From an uncultured Clostridia bacterium (GTDB lineage Bacteria > Bacillota > Clostridia > Christensenellales > Borkfalkiaceae): DNA of 46,544 nucleotides. A program made the position numbers and the translations under genes. The stretch lies in the NCBI GenBank assembly GCA_947175515.1, contig CAMWNA010000003.1:1-46544 (forward strand). The letters are read 5' to 3'. The notes under the pieces are model-generated. The model was not told where the DNA came from. It saw only the letters and a program-made list of their open reading frames with translations, and did no database searches. Positions within the stretch are counted from its first letter, which is position 1. Each line of letters begins with the position of its first letter. Of the stretch, positions 1 to 10,691 are shown piece by piece.

Positions 1-22
1 AAAGATTGATGTAGCGATAAAT

Positions 23-52
23 AAAAGACGGGTAGGAATACCCGTCTTTTAC
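23..52 (+). terminator. Rho-independent terminator-like hairpin
   Basis: AAAAGACGGGTA-ggaa-TACCCGTCTTTT, near-perfect stem ending in a T run. Confidence 0.75.
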
Positions 53-364
53 TATGTTGACAGTGAAAAAATTATTTTTATACTTTGCATATCCTTTATC
101 TGCAATAGTTTTCGTGGCGTCATTTGTTTTTTCTTTAATAAGAATTAAAAATAATAGAAAGGCAAAAAAAACTTCAGAGTCAGAGCAAAAGAAATCAGAT
201 AACAATCAAAATGGCAAAGAAAGTGATTTACAATAAGTGAATATTTCTATGGCGGTTTAAGTTAAGTATACGTTTTTGATATAATACGTATTATAAATTA
301 TTATTTTACTTTATATTTATTTTAAGTATAATGGTATATACAACAAAAGATAAAGGGGGCGGAA

Positions 365-898
365 ATGAACATCTGGCACGACATCGACGAAAAGAGGATA
401 ACCGAAAATAACTTCGAGGCGCTGATTGAAATTCCCAAAAGCTGTAAAGCCAAGTATGAATTAGACAAGGAAACGGGGCTTTTGCGGCTTGACAGGGTTT
501 TATACACTTCTACGGTGTACCCTGCAAATTACGGGTTTATTCCGCGTACGCTTGCCGACGACGGAGATCCGCTGGACGTTTTGGTCCTCTGTAACGAGTC
601 GATATTCCCTATGACGCTTGTGACTTGTATGCCGATAGGCGTAATTAAAATGGTTGACGGAGACGAGCTTGACGAAAAAATTATTGCAGTACCGGTGAAC
701 GACCCCAACTACAAGCATTACTACGACATTAAGGAGCTGCCTAAACACGTTTTCGAGGAAATGATGCATTTCTTCGAGGTTTACAAGGCGTTGGAACATA
801 AGACTACTACGGTAAAGGAAATCTGCCATAAGTACGAGGCGCTTGAAATTATACGCAAGTGCCTTAAAAGCTATTCCGAAAAATACGGGAAGAAATAA
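365..898 (+). CDS. ppa: Inorganic pyrophosphatase (family I)
   Basis: 177 aa; YPANYGFIPRTLADDGDPLDVLVL is the soluble PPase signature; AAAGGGGGCGGAAATG upstream. Confidence 0.95.
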   Translation: MNIWHDIDEKRITENNFEALIEIPKSCKAKYELDKETGLLRLDRVLYTSTVYPANYGFIPRTLADDGDPLDVLVLCNESIFPMTLVTCMPIGVIKMVDGDELDEKIIAVPVNDPNYKHYYDIKELPKHVFEEMMHFFEVYKALEHKTTTVKEICHKYEALEIIRKCLKSYSEKYGKK

Positions 899-918
899 TT
901 TATACGGAGGGATATGCA

Positions 919-955
919 AGTGCGCCGCGGAAAATTGCCGCGGCGCACTGTTTTT
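919..955 (+). terminator. Rho-independent terminator after ppa
   Basis: AGTGCGCCGCGG-aaaattg-CCGCGGCGCACT followed by GTTTTT. Confidence 0.85.
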
Positions 956-963
956 AAATATTA

Positions 964-1881
964 TCAGGGATTTGCCGCAGGCGCTTTTTTTACGCTTTCG
1001 CAAATCATTTTGTACAGCTCGCGCGAGGCGTTTGTCTGCGGACGGTGCGGGTCGTAAATCATACAGATGTGTCTTTCGGGCAGCTCGCAGTCAAGGGGAA
1101 TACGGAAAACTTCACCGCGTGAAATTGCGTCGTCCGCCATACCCTGAGGAACGAATCCCAGCCCGAAGTTGTGGCTTATCATCGGCACTAACAGGTCGGC
1201 GCCGTCGGCTTCGATGTCGGGAGCAAGCGTCATTCCGTTTTCTGCAAAAACGTCGTCTATAAACTGCCGTAGCTGCATACTGTGCCTCAGGCATACAAAG
1301 GGATAATTTTGTACGTCGCTTAAAGCAAGAGTTTTATTCTTTAAGCCTTCAAAGCCGTTGCCTGCAATTAAAATGTCGTTAAACTTTTTAATTTTTACCG
1401 TGCTGAGCGGCTTTGTAACGTTGCACGGCGTTGAAACGAACGCCAAATCCACGGTGCCGTTTTTAAGGCGCTCGATGGTGGAATTGTTTGAGCCGGTGTT
1501 TATCTTGAATTTAACGCCTGGGTATTTTAAGTGGAAACCGTCAATCACGTCGAAAAGATATTCGTGCAAAGCCGTGACCGTTGCGCCGATATAAATAGTG
1601 CCCCCGTCGATGCTGATAGCTTGACTTACTTCGTTTTCGCCCTTTAAAATCTGCCGGTGCGCAATGCTGACGTAATCGAAAAGCGTTTGTCCCTCGTGCG
1701 TGAAATCAACGCCGTTTTTGGTTCTTACAAACAGCCTGCAGCCAAGCTCGGCTTCCAAATTCTGTATCGCCCTTGTCACGGCGGGTTGGCTGGAATACAG
1801 CTCCGCCGCGGCTCTGGTTATATTTTTGTGCTTGCCCACGTAGTAAAAAATTTTGTAATATTCGTAGTTCATTCGCGTCAT
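964..1881 (-). CDS. LysR-family transcriptional regulator
   Basis: 305 aa; N-terminal HTH (ITRAAAELYSSQPAVTRAIQNLEAELGCRLFVRTKNGV) plus substrate-binding-like domain; divergent to malic enzyme. Confidence 0.93.
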   Translation of the reverse strand: MTRMNYEYYKIFYYVGKHKNITRAAAELYSSQPAVTRAIQNLEAELGCRLFVRTKNGVDFTHEGQTLFDYVSIAHRQILKGENEVSQAISIDGGTIYIGATVTALHEYLFDVIDGFHLKYPGVKFKINTGSNNSTIERLKNGTVDLAFVSTPCNVTKPLSTVKIKKFNDILIAGNGFEGLKNKTLALSDVQNYPFVCLRHSMQLRQFIDDVFAENGMTLAPDIEADGADLLVPMISHNFGLGFVPQGMADDAISRGEVFRIPLDCELPERHICMIYDPHRPQTNASRELYKMICESVKKAPAANP

Positions 1882-2022
1882 ATCCTTTTAATTATGCATT
1901 TTTATTATGATACATATATAATATTATCATTTTACATTATACTATGTATGATGTATAATGCAAGTAAATGAAAGAAACTAATAAAAAAAGTTAATTTTTA
2001 ACATTCATTTAAGGAGAGAATT

Positions 2023-3201
2023 ATGAATTACAAAGAAGCGTCGTTGAAAAAGCACGGGGAATGGAAGGGCAAGATTGAAACAGTCTGCCGCGTTCCCGTA
2101 GACAGCCGCGAAGCGTTGTCTCTTGCGTACACCCCCGGCGTTGCGGAGCCGTGTATGGCAATTCACGCGGACGTTGAAAAATCGTTCGAGCTGACGCGCC
2201 GCTGGAACACCGTTCCCGTAATTACTGACGGTACGGCTATTTTGGGGCTTGGCGATATTGGACCGGAGGCAGGTATGCCGGTAATGGAGGGCAAGTGCGC
2301 GCTGTTTAAGGCTTACGGCAACGTTGACGCGTACCCTATCTGCTTAAAGACTAAGGACACGGAAGAAATTATTAAAACGATTAAGCTGATGTCAGGCTCT
2401 TTCGGCGGAATAAATCTTGAAGATATTTCCGCGCCGCGCTGTTTTGAAATCGAAACGCGGCTTAAAGAGGAGCTGGATATTCCCGTATTCCATGACGACC
2501 AGCACGGAACCGCCATAGTTATGACGGCCGCGCTTATTAACGCCTTAAAGCTTGCAGGTAAGAAGAAAGAGGATATAAAGCTAGTGATAAACGGTGCCGG
2601 CGCGGCAGGCATTGCCATTGCGAAGTTTTTAATGGACTTCGGCGTGAAGAACGTGGTAATGTGCGACCTGAAGGGAATTATCTGCGAGGGCGAAGCTTGG
2701 CTTAACCCTGCCCAAGCGGAAATTGCAAAGCTGACCAACCGTGCACGTATAAAGGGCAAGCTTGCGGAGGCTATGGTCGGTGCGGACGTATTCGTCGGCG
2801 TTTCGGGCCCGCACTGCGTAACAAAGGATATGGTTAAATCTATGGCTCAAAAAGCAATACTTTTCACCTGCGCGAACCCCGTTCCCGAAATAGAGCCGCA
2901 GGACGCGAAGGAGGCGGGCGCGTTTATCGTGGGCACAGGCTCTTCCGAGCATCCCAACCAGATAAACAACGTTCTGGTATTCCCCGGACTTTTCCGCGGC
3001 GCGCTTGACGTACGCGCGAATACCGTGAATAAGGAAATGATGATTGCCGCAGCCCACGGAATTGCCAACTGCGTTTCCGCAGGCGAGCTGACAACCGATT
3101 ACATTCTGCCGTACGCATACGATAAAAACGCGCACAGGGCGGTTGCAAAGGCCGTGGCGGAGGCGGCGCAGAAATCAGGGGTTTCAAAAATCAAAAAATA
3201 A
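2023..3201 (+). CDS. NAD(P)-dependent malic enzyme
   Basis: 392 aa; SLAYTPGVAEPC, FHDDQHGTAIV and INGAGAAGIAIAKF motifs; AAGGAGAGAATTATG start. Confidence 0.95.
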   Translation: MNYKEASLKKHGEWKGKIETVCRVPVDSREALSLAYTPGVAEPCMAIHADVEKSFELTRRWNTVPVITDGTAILGLGDIGPEAGMPVMEGKCALFKAYGNVDAYPICLKTKDTEEIIKTIKLMSGSFGGINLEDISAPRCFEIETRLKEELDIPVFHDDQHGTAIVMTAALINALKLAGKKKEDIKLVINGAGAAGIAIAKFLMDFGVKNVVMCDLKGIICEGEAWLNPAQAEIAKLTNRARIKGKLAEAMVGADVFVGVSGPHCVTKDMVKSMAQKAILFTCANPVPEIEPQDAKEAGAFIVGTGSSEHPNQINNVLVFPGLFRGALDVRANTVNKEMMIAAAHGIANCVSAGELTTDYILPYAYDKNAHRAVAKAVAEAAQKSGVSKIKK

Positions 3202-3304
3202 TTAAAAATTTTTATTGTCATACTGCCAAGTAAATAAAATAGGAAACGGCTTCCGCCGTTTTCCGTAAAACCTAAAAGATTTTTAAAAGGATAAGAGGGA
3301 AATT

Positions 3305-6300
3305 ATGAAAGGTAAAAGAAAAACGGTTCTGGCGTTGCTCTGCGCAATATGCGTGCTTTGCATAGCGTTTGCGTTCGGCTGCGCCGCGGAAAAAACCTAC
3401 TACACCGTAACCTTTATGGACGGCGAAACGCTAGTCGGCACGGTGGAAGTGGAAAAGGGTAAAAAGGTGGAAAGCTATCCTACGCCGTCACGGGCGGATG
3501 CGGATTTCGTGTTCGACGGCTGGCGCAAGGATGAAGCGCTTGAAACGGTATGGAACCACGATATAGAGCGCGTTAACGGAAATATAACGCTTTACGCGAA
3601 CTTTTTATACGTTTCGGCTACGCCGAATAACGCGGCTATGGATATTGGCGTTGCGTTTTCAAATACGCTTATCTGGCTTCAGCGCGGAATAAATCAGGAT
3701 ACCGAATTTTCCGTAGAGCTGTACCGCGGCGTTAAAATTTCGGCAGACGGCTACGCCTACGAGCAAGCCTGCGAATATAGAGAAGAAAACCTTAAAGGAA
3801 GCGCAGGCAATATAGTTTTGGAGCAGTACAAGGACCACGCCGATATTTTCACGGTAAAGTGGACGCCGAAAGCCAAACCCGCGGGCGGCTATTTCGCGGC
3901 GAAGATAGCCTGCGGCGAAGCTTCTGCGGAAGTTGAGGGGCTTTTATTTAAAGGAGCCGGCACGCAGGAAAATCCTTACCTTATAACCGGCGCAACAGAC
4001 CTTTCGGCAGTAAATACGACAGACGTATCAGAGGACGGATATTACAGGCTGGAGCAGTCGTTCAAGGCTAACCTTTCCGCAAAAGACATTGCGGATAAAA
4101 CCTTTGACGGCAAGCTTGACGGCAACGGTAAAACCATTACTTTGGAATCTTCCGATACGGGTCTATTCGGAGCTTTGGGCGAGAATGCCGTTGTGGAGGA
4201 TATGACGGTAGCCGGTTCGGTTTCCAATATCTCGCGCGACTGCACCGGCGCGATTGCAAACGTGAACAGGGGCGAAATTGCTTACTGTACTGTTTCCGCC
4301 AATATGGACAGCGCAATCGGCACGGTCGGCACGCTTGAAGGCGGCAGGGACGGAATTGTCGGCGGTGCGGCAGGCGTCGCAGGAATAAACTACGGCAAAA
4401 TTACCTATTGCAAGTATTCGGGTCAGATTAAGTCCAACGTGGGCGGCGCAGGCATAGCGGTCATAAATAACGGTGAAATTTCACTTTGCTCGCTGACGGG
4501 TACGCTGGGTGCGGCAAACTCTACCGAAACTGGCAACTCCACCAAGGCTTACAGCTATATGGGCGGCATTGTTGCGGTAAATTACGCAACGGTTAAAAAA
4601 AGCTATACTTCGGGTAACGGCAAGCTGCTTGCGCAGCGTGCGGACAGCGGCGCGAACGATTTTATAGGCGGCATTGCCGCAATCAACTTATCGGGCGCGC
4701 TTATTACGGAATGTTACTTTGACGGCATACGCGTACACGGCAACAGAAACGTAGGCGGAATTGCCGGCGCTAACGAGGGCGAAATCACCTTCTGTTATTC
4801 CGGCGGAAGATACCACGGCGGCAACGCGGCTTGTCACAGCTACGTCGGCGGATATGAAAACGTAGGCGGAATTGCCGGACTGTTACGGGACGGAGGCACG
4901 GTTAGAAACTGCTATGCGGTCTCCAACGTTTACGCGTATTCGGGCGCGGCTTACCGCATTGCAAAAGCCGCAACGGACAGCGCATACCTTGACGGCACGT
5001 TGGATTTGCGTGACGGCACCGTCAGCGTTTCAGCGCCCGAAGGCAGTAACGTCTGCATAGAGGAAGCAGACCTTTCGGTTTACAAAACCAGTGACTATAA
5101 GCTCGTGCTTGACGAGGCTCAGCTTGAAGTTTTAAACGGAAACGGTGAAGCTTTCGTTATAAAAAACGGCGGAGTATACCTTGCCTGTGAAAGCGAGAAT
5201 ACTTCAAAGCCGCATATTATTACCGTTAAAATCGGCGAAAATACTCTTACTGTAAGCAGTACTTTGGGCGACAAGATAAAACTTAAGGACTACGCGCCCG
5301 AAGTTATTCCCGAAGGGCATTATCTTGCAGGCTGGTCGTTGATTGAGGGCGGCGAGGTTGTGTTTGACGCAAAGGCGGAAATAGGTTATTCCGCACTGGA
5401 AGAATACAACTCCCCGAAAATGTCCCTGTACCCTGTATTCAAGGAGGGGGAAGACCCTGCGGAAATGCAGCTTAGCGTAGCGGTTTATAAGCAGTACGTC
5501 GAAGAAGAATTAATGGCTTCGCTTATGCAAGCGTTTGAAGAATATTGTAACCGTAACGGATTATCGGGCGGTGAATTCTCCTACGTGATGATAGGAAATG
5601 ACGACACCAAGGTCGGCGATTTCTGTAAGGAAGTAACTGCAGGAGATTTTAATATAATTTTCGGTCACAGGGCAAATCTTACGATTGACGTTATCGGCAA
5701 CGCCGATACGTTACTGAAAGTAAACGGTACGGCGAGAAGAATTGCCAAGCTTTCCGAACGTACACTTTCAAATGCTTTTTATGATTTCGTTTTGAATGAC
5801 CCCGTTGCAAAGAAAATTTTAGACAGCTCCTATATTTCCGAGGCGGAGGCTGATAAAATTATCGTAACGCTTATGAACGGTACGACGCAGTACGGCGAAA
5901 ATCTGACCGTATCCAATGCGACGGACGCGGTTAAGGTTACGCTGCCCGTTTTGGAGGCGGAGGAAGGCTTTGAGTTCAGGGGCTGGGCGTTGACAGCACA
6001 GGCGGCTGACGGTGAAACGCTTTTAAAGGGCGGTTTAACGTATGCCGCTGTCAAAGATTTAACTCAAAGCGGTACGCTCACTTTGTACGCAAGGTTTGAA
6101 GAAGTAAACAACGACAAGGTTGTTTTAAAAGTTGCCGTATATAAAAAGTTTATAGATCAGCCGATAGTCGACGCGCTGAAAGCTGCGTTTGACGGATATT
6201 GCAAAGATAACGCAATAAATAACGTCGAATTACAGTTTGATTTGATAACCACCGGCAACGGTGCGGCGTTCACTTCGGACGCGGCTGATTATGACGTCGC

Positions 6301-6493
6301 TATCGGACATAAAGGCGGAACTTCGTTCGTGGCAAAAGAAACCGCAACGGTGGCAATGCTTTTAAATGCGGCTAACGGTGGCACTGTTGCAACCGACCGA
6401 AAGGCGGAAAGGTTAACGGACAGCGAAATTGCTTTGAAGTTTATGGAATTCCTTAAAACGGACGAAGGCAAAGCGGCTATGACCGGAAATTAA
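3305..6493 (+). CDS. Surface lipoprotein with InlB B-type repeats, GLUG-like repeats and duplicated C-terminal substrate-binding-like domains
   Basis: 1062 aa; lipobox-like FAFGC; YTVTFMDGETLVGTVEVEKGKKVESYPTPSR...FDGW; repeated GGIAGxNxGxIxxCY segments; two C-terminal VAVYKxFI units. Confidence 0.8.
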   Translation: MKGKRKTVLALLCAICVLCIAFAFGCAAEKTYYTVTFMDGETLVGTVEVEKGKKVESYPTPSRADADFVFDGWRKDEALETVWNHDIERVNGNITLYANFLYVSATPNNAAMDIGVAFSNTLIWLQRGINQDTEFSVELYRGVKISADGYAYEQACEYREENLKGSAGNIVLEQYKDHADIFTVKWTPKAKPAGGYFAAKIACGEASAEVEGLLFKGAGTQENPYLITGATDLSAVNTTDVSEDGYYRLEQSFKANLSAKDIADKTFDGKLDGNGKTITLESSDTGLFGALGENAVVEDMTVAGSVSNISRDCTGAIANVNRGEIAYCTVSANMDSAIGTVGTLEGGRDGIVGGAAGVAGINYGKITYCKYSGQIKSNVGGAGIAVINNGEISLCSLTGTLGAANSTETGNSTKAYSYMGGIVAVNYATVKKSYTSGNGKLLAQRADSGANDFIGGIAAINLSGALITECYFDGIRVHGNRNVGGIAGANEGEITFCYSGGRYHGGNAACHSYVGGYENVGGIAGLLRDGGTVRNCYAVSNVYAYSGAAYRIAKAATDSAYLDGTLDLRDGTVSVSAPEGSNVCIEEADLSVYKTSDYKLVLDEAQLEVLNGNGEAFVIKNGGVYLACESENTSKPHIITVKIGENTLTVSSTLGDKIKLKDYAPEVIPEGHYLAGWSLIEGGEVVFDAKAEIGYSALEEYNSPKMSLYPVFKEGEDPAEMQLSVAVYKQYVEEELMASLMQAFEEYCNRNGLSGGEFSYVMIGNDDTKVGDFCKEVTAGDFNIIFGHRANLTIDVIGNADTLLKVNGTARRIAKLSERTLSNAFYDFVLNDPVAKKILDSSYISEAEADKIIVTLMNGTTQYGENLTVSNATDAVKVTLPVLEAEEGFEFRGWALTAQAADGETLLKGGLTYAAVKDLTQSGTLTLYARFEEVNNDKVVLKVAVYKKFIDQPIVDALKAAFDGYCKDNAINNVELQFDLITTGNGAAFTSDAADYDVAIGHKGGTSFVAKETATVAMLLNAANGGTVATDRKAERLTDSEIALKFMEFLKTDEGKAAMTGN

Positions 6494-6509
6494 TTTACAG
6501 GGGGAAGAT

Positions 6510-8687
6510 ATGGAAAACGCAAACGAAGAGAAAAAACCGTTCAAGGAAAAGGCGAAAAGCTTTTTCGTAACGCTCGGTCAAGTATTAAAAGAATTTTTCA
6601 TAAAAGTCTGGAAAGACAAATCAAAGCGCCTTTTAGCGTTTGCTATCGGGTTTATACTAATCGGCGCACTGTTCGCCTTTGCCGTAAACACAGATTGGGG
6701 CGGAGTAAAGGTTTCACAGTTTAAACTGAAAACGGGCGACGATACTTGGGTCGTTGCCGATGTATATAAACCGAAGAAAGCTTCGGCGGACAACAAAGCT
6801 TCCTGCGTGATAGTCTGCCCGGGATATCAGCGTACAAAGGAAACTCAGGCGGCGTATAATTTGGAGCTTTCGCGCCGCGGCAACGTGGTGGTTTGTCTTG
6901 ACCCGTACAGTCAGGGTGAATCAAGCTCTACCGACCAGACGGCGGCAAACGCGGCTTACGGCTTGTATTCGGTAATAGAATACGTCACCGAAACCGACGA
7001 AACCGGCGCAGGCGTGAACTTCAACTATATAGACCTTTCGCGCGTGGGCATTGCGGGGCACTCCGCAGGCGGTAACGCCTGTATTTACGCGGCGGCGCGT
7101 TACGGCACGCTTTCAAACCACAGAATTCAGGCGGTATATATTTCGGGCTACGTCCGCAATAACATCCTGAAGGACGACGAGCTGACGACGCTTAAAAACA
7201 TTTCCTGCAATATGGGCATTGCTTACGCGCGTGCGGACGAGGGCGCTTACCAGAACGAGGGGTCAAGACCCGACTTGTATGCGAAGTATGAATCGGAAGT
7301 TAGAGAGGAGTCCGAACAGGCTTTGCGCGACAAATACCGCAAGCAGTACGAAAAGGATTCTTCTCTGTCCGAAACCGAGCTGGAAAAGAAAATAACCGAC
7401 AGCGTAGAAAAAGAAATTAAGGAAATTGTAAACTCCAAAATAACCTCTCTGGATTATTCGGATATGCGCTATACTCTTTCGGCAGTTAACTTCGTAAACT
7501 CCGGAATTTACGCGCATGAGGGCTCGGAAGAAAACTTCGTTTCCGAAGTTTCTATAGGCGACTATTACGGAAGCCCCGACGATTATTCCTTCCGCGTCGT
7601 TCACAACGAAAAGACTATTCACGGACTTCAACCCTACGACAATAAATCGATTGCGCATATGATTGATTTCTTCGACTACGTTTTCGAGGACGGAGCAATT
7701 GCCGACGGTGGTACGTCGCCGTTCGCGCAGGTGTGGTGGGTGAAAGAGATTTTCCAAGGCTTAATGCTTGCAGGCTGTCTTTTAATGGTGCTTGCGGAAG
7801 GTTCGCTTCTTCTGCGTACAAAGTTCTTTGCAACCGGCGTACACGAAGTGCAGCCAATGAATCATAACGATTCGCGTGTAGATAAACTGATATTCTGGGG
7901 TATATTCGCCGTATGCGCGGTGTTTGCACTGTTCTCTTACGACTGGATGGCTACCCTTGCCGCAAAGTGGTTCACCACGGGCGTAGGCGAAGCGGCCGGC
8001 GGTCTTACGTGGCTGTTCCCCCAGAGAATGACTAACGCCGTAATGCTATGGTCGGTGGTCAACGGACTTTTAGGCTTGGGGCTGTTCCTTCTGGCGCATT
8101 TCTTACGGCACAGGAAGCGCGGCGCAACGCTTATAAACCTTAAAGAAAAGCCTACGAACGTGCTTAAAATGCTTTTGCTTGCGTTCATACTTTTCTGCTC
8201 GTTCTATGCGGTGATAGATATAATATACCTTATATTCCACATAGACCCGCGTTTCTTCTTCGTGTGTGCAAGACCGTTGCTGTTCTCCACTAACTGGCGT
8301 ATGCTGGTTCTGGCGCTGATGTATATGCCCGTGTTCTTCCTGTTCTATTTTACTAACTCGGTCAGGGTAAACTGTTCTATGCGCAACGCGCGCTGGGGTA
8401 AGGTCGGCAGCGTAGTAATTGCCTGCCTTGCGAACTCTATCGGGCTGATTGCGATAATTTTCCTGCAATACGTCGTGTTCGCTGCAACGGGTACCGTGTG
8501 GCTTACCGTCAACTGGCTGTACGTAAATCTTTTGTGGGGCGTCGTTCCTATGATGATACTGCTGCCGATATTCAACCGCTTTTTCTATAACAAGACCGGC
8601 AAGGTTTACCTCGGCGCGTTCACGACCTGTTTGATATTCATAATGATGACGCTTACCAACACCGTAACTTATCTGCCTTTATTATAG
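6510..8687 (+). CDS. Membrane-anchored alpha/beta hydrolase
   Basis: 725 aa; N-terminal TM, VIVCPGYQ and GHSAGG nucleophile elbow, multiple C-terminal TM segments; 16 bp after the previous gene. Confidence 0.75.
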   Translation: MENANEEKKPFKEKAKSFFVTLGQVLKEFFIKVWKDKSKRLLAFAIGFILIGALFAFAVNTDWGGVKVSQFKLKTGDDTWVVADVYKPKKASADNKASCVIVCPGYQRTKETQAAYNLELSRRGNVVVCLDPYSQGESSSTDQTAANAAYGLYSVIEYVTETDETGAGVNFNYIDLSRVGIAGHSAGGNACIYAAARYGTLSNHRIQAVYISGYVRNNILKDDELTTLKNISCNMGIAYARADEGAYQNEGSRPDLYAKYESEVREESEQALRDKYRKQYEKDSSLSETELEKKITDSVEKEIKEIVNSKITSLDYSDMRYTLSAVNFVNSGIYAHEGSEENFVSEVSIGDYYGSPDDYSFRVVHNEKTIHGLQPYDNKSIAHMIDFFDYVFEDGAIADGGTSPFAQVWWVKEIFQGLMLAGCLLMVLAEGSLLLRTKFFATGVHEVQPMNHNDSRVDKLIFWGIFAVCAVFALFSYDWMATLAAKWFTTGVGEAAGGLTWLFPQRMTNAVMLWSVVNGLLGLGLFLLAHFLRHRKRGATLINLKEKPTNVLKMLLLAFILFCSFYAVIDIIYLIFHIDPRFFFVCARPLLFSTNWRMLVLALMYMPVFFLFYFTNSVRVNCSMRNARWGKVGSVVIACLANSIGLIAIIFLQYVVFAATGTVWLTVNWLYVNLLWGVVPMMILLPIFNRFFYNKTGKVYLGAFTTCLIFIMMTLTNTVTYLPLL

Positions 8688-8694
8688 GTCTGAA

Positions 8695-9882
8695 ATGAAA
8701 AAAAGATTTTTCCTAATATGTATTCTCATAATATTTCTCCTTTCGGTAACGGCTTTTTCCGCGTGTGATAACGGTCGGAAAGGGCCGCCCGATGGGGAGG
8801 AGAGTACGGTAAACGTTTTGGAGGGCGGAAGGCTTAACGACAGCTCGCTTATTTACTGGATTGGAAGAAGGGAGTATTCCGCACAGGACAAAGCCGTTTA
8901 TATCTACTATACGGCAACCGGCTTTACCGTAAAATTTACAGGCACTAAGCTTGAAGTAACCTTTAAGGCTGATAACACGTCTTCTTCAAAAAACAGACCC
9001 TATTTTGTTGCAATGTGCGACGGGCAGACGGCACAGCAGGGCTTCGCATTCTGTCTTACCGAAGAAAACCAAACCGTAACCGTTGCGGATACCCTTAAAA
9101 ACGGGACGCATACCGTTACCGTGCAAAAGCGCAGCGAGCCCGAAAATTCGCTTACCGCAATAACGGCTATAAAGACCGACGGTGAATTTAAAACGCCGCC
9201 AAAGCACACAGGGCTGAAGTTCCAGATTCTCGGCGGCTCGGGTATATCCGGTCACGGCTGCCTTGGAAAACCCAACGAGGGCTGGACGACGGAAAATTCC
9301 TCCTCGCTGCAGGGCTTCGGGTATCTTGCCGCGCAGAAGTTCGGCGCGGAAACCCAGTTCGTTTCCAACAGCGGCATGGGGCTGGTTTGGGGCTACAGAA
9401 ACGTTGCGCCGCTAACTAAAGCGTATGAGTCCGTGGGACTTATAGCAGAATACGGCGGTAACGGCTCAACCAAAGCGGTAAAGGCGCACGGCGAGTGGAA
9501 TCACTTAAGCTGGACGCCCGACGTGGTTATAATCAACATCGGCGGCAACGACTGGAACGCGCATATTTCAGGCTTGACGGGCGCGGCGCGTACTGCGGCG
9601 GAAAAAGAGTTTAAACAAGCGGTGGTTTCGCTTTTGGACCGAATCCACGGACTGTATCCTCAGGCAAAAATAGTCTGGACGTGCAACAGTATAAGGAGCG
9701 GCAACGGTGCTTTGGCAAACGAGGCGATTTCCGCGTTGGAATACAAAAGCGCGGTAAAAGCCGTTTCCGTATCGGACGTAAAGGACGGCGCGGATAACCA
9801 CGCAAGCGCGGCAACGCAGGCTGAAAATGCTCAAACCGTTGTCGACGCTATAACTTCGGCGTTCGGCATTGCGCAGATATAA
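8695..9882 (+). CDS. SGNH/GDSL-type esterase lipoprotein
   Basis: 395 aa; lipobox-like AFSAC, GGSGISG, VIINIGGNDWNAH; 7 bp after the preceding gene. Confidence 0.75.
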   Translation: MKKRFFLICILIIFLLSVTAFSACDNGRKGPPDGEESTVNVLEGGRLNDSSLIYWIGRREYSAQDKAVYIYYTATGFTVKFTGTKLEVTFKADNTSSSKNRPYFVAMCDGQTAQQGFAFCLTEENQTVTVADTLKNGTHTVTVQKRSEPENSLTAITAIKTDGEFKTPPKHTGLKFQILGGSGISGHGCLGKPNEGWTTENSSSLQGFGYLAAQKFGAETQFVSNSGMGLVWGYRNVAPLTKAYESVGLIAEYGGNGSTKAVKAHGEWNHLSWTPDVVIINIGGNDWNAHISGLTGAARTAAEKEFKQAVVSLLDRIHGLYPQAKIVWTCNSIRSGNGALANEAISALEYKSAVKAVSVSDVKDGADNHASAATQAENAQTVVDAITSAFGIAQI

Positions 9883-10006
9883 ACGCGCTTTAAGGTAAAA
9901 TAATAACATTAAAAAGCAAACCGCAGTAGTGTGCGGCAATAAGTGTTAATTAATCGAAGAAAGATTAAGAAAGGTTGCGCCGAACATCATAAACCTAAAC
10001 AACGGC

Positions 10007-10043
10007 AACAGCCCAGAGTCCTTACGGATTCTGGGCTGTTTTT
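10007..10043. terminator. Rho-independent terminator-like hairpin
   Basis: AACAGCCCAGA-gtccttacgga-TTCTGGGCTGTTTTT. Confidence 0.85.
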
Positions 10044-10061
10044 CATACGCTAAATTGAAAT

Positions 10062-10574
10062 TTATAATTTAATATCGACCTTATATTCTTTATCTATCAA
10101 GATATAATTCAGGTTGTATTTTTTACATATTAGCAGATTATTTTCGTTTTCGTCAATTAAATCTTCTTGCGTCAAATCTCCGCTTATCAATCTTTGCTCA
10201 ACTACACTTTCGTTTGCCAGAATATCCGAAAAACACTTCTGTATGTAGTCCTTACTCATAATTAAGCAATAGTATTTTATTTGTTTTAAATACTTTTCGC
10301 TAAAATCTTTTTCCCAATCAAACGGTATGTAACAACCTTCCACAATGAGATTTTGTCCGTTTTCTATTGCGGTTTTTACTATTTCTTTAACTATTGACCA
10401 CAAATAAGGCGTTAATTTTTCGTCATCACATACATTTATTGTAGTTTGATTACTTCTTATCAATCCCATTTTCAAGTGGTCGATAGAAAGATACGGAAAT
10501 TTATATTTTTCCAACAATCGTTGCGCCAAAGCAGTCTTACCGGTGTGCGACGAACCTGCAATTAAAACTATCAT
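10062..10574 (-). CDS. Small P-loop ATPase/kinase-like protein
   Basis: 170 aa; N-terminal IVLIAGSSHTGKTALAQRLLEKY Walker A. Confidence 0.75.
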   Translation of the reverse strand: MIVLIAGSSHTGKTALAQRLLEKYKFPYLSIDHLKMGLIRSNQTTINVCDDEKLTPYLWSIVKEIVKTAIENGQNLIVEGCYIPFDWEKDFSEKYLKQIKYYCLIMSKDYIQKCFSDILANESVVEQRLISGDLTQEDLIDENENNLLICKKYNLNYILIDKEYKVDIKL

Positions 10575-10691
10575 AACTCTCCGCTAAATTACTGTTTATC
10601 GTACATTCATTATAGCATATTCCTTTTGACAAAGCAAGAAAAAGAACGGATTGCGATTACTCACAAGCCGTTCTTTCTATTTGTTGCCGAA

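Noticed and set aside
54-236. 60-aa ORF with a TM-like N-terminus
   Set aside because: No convincing ribosome-binding site and it starts directly at a terminator; possible small membrane protein but not supportable.
500-1003. 167-aa minus-strand ORF antisense to ppa
   Set aside because: Lies opposite a clear pyrophosphatase, no recognisable domain, Arg/His/Phe-rich antisense composition.
2313-3187. Overlapping minus-strand ORFs within malic enzyme
   Set aside because: Antisense of a conserved gene, typical spurious ORFs in high-GC codon context.
3240-3265. GGAAACGG...CCGTTTTCC hairpin after malic enzyme as a plus-strand terminator
   Set aside because: Imperfect stem and no T tract on the plus strand; not called.
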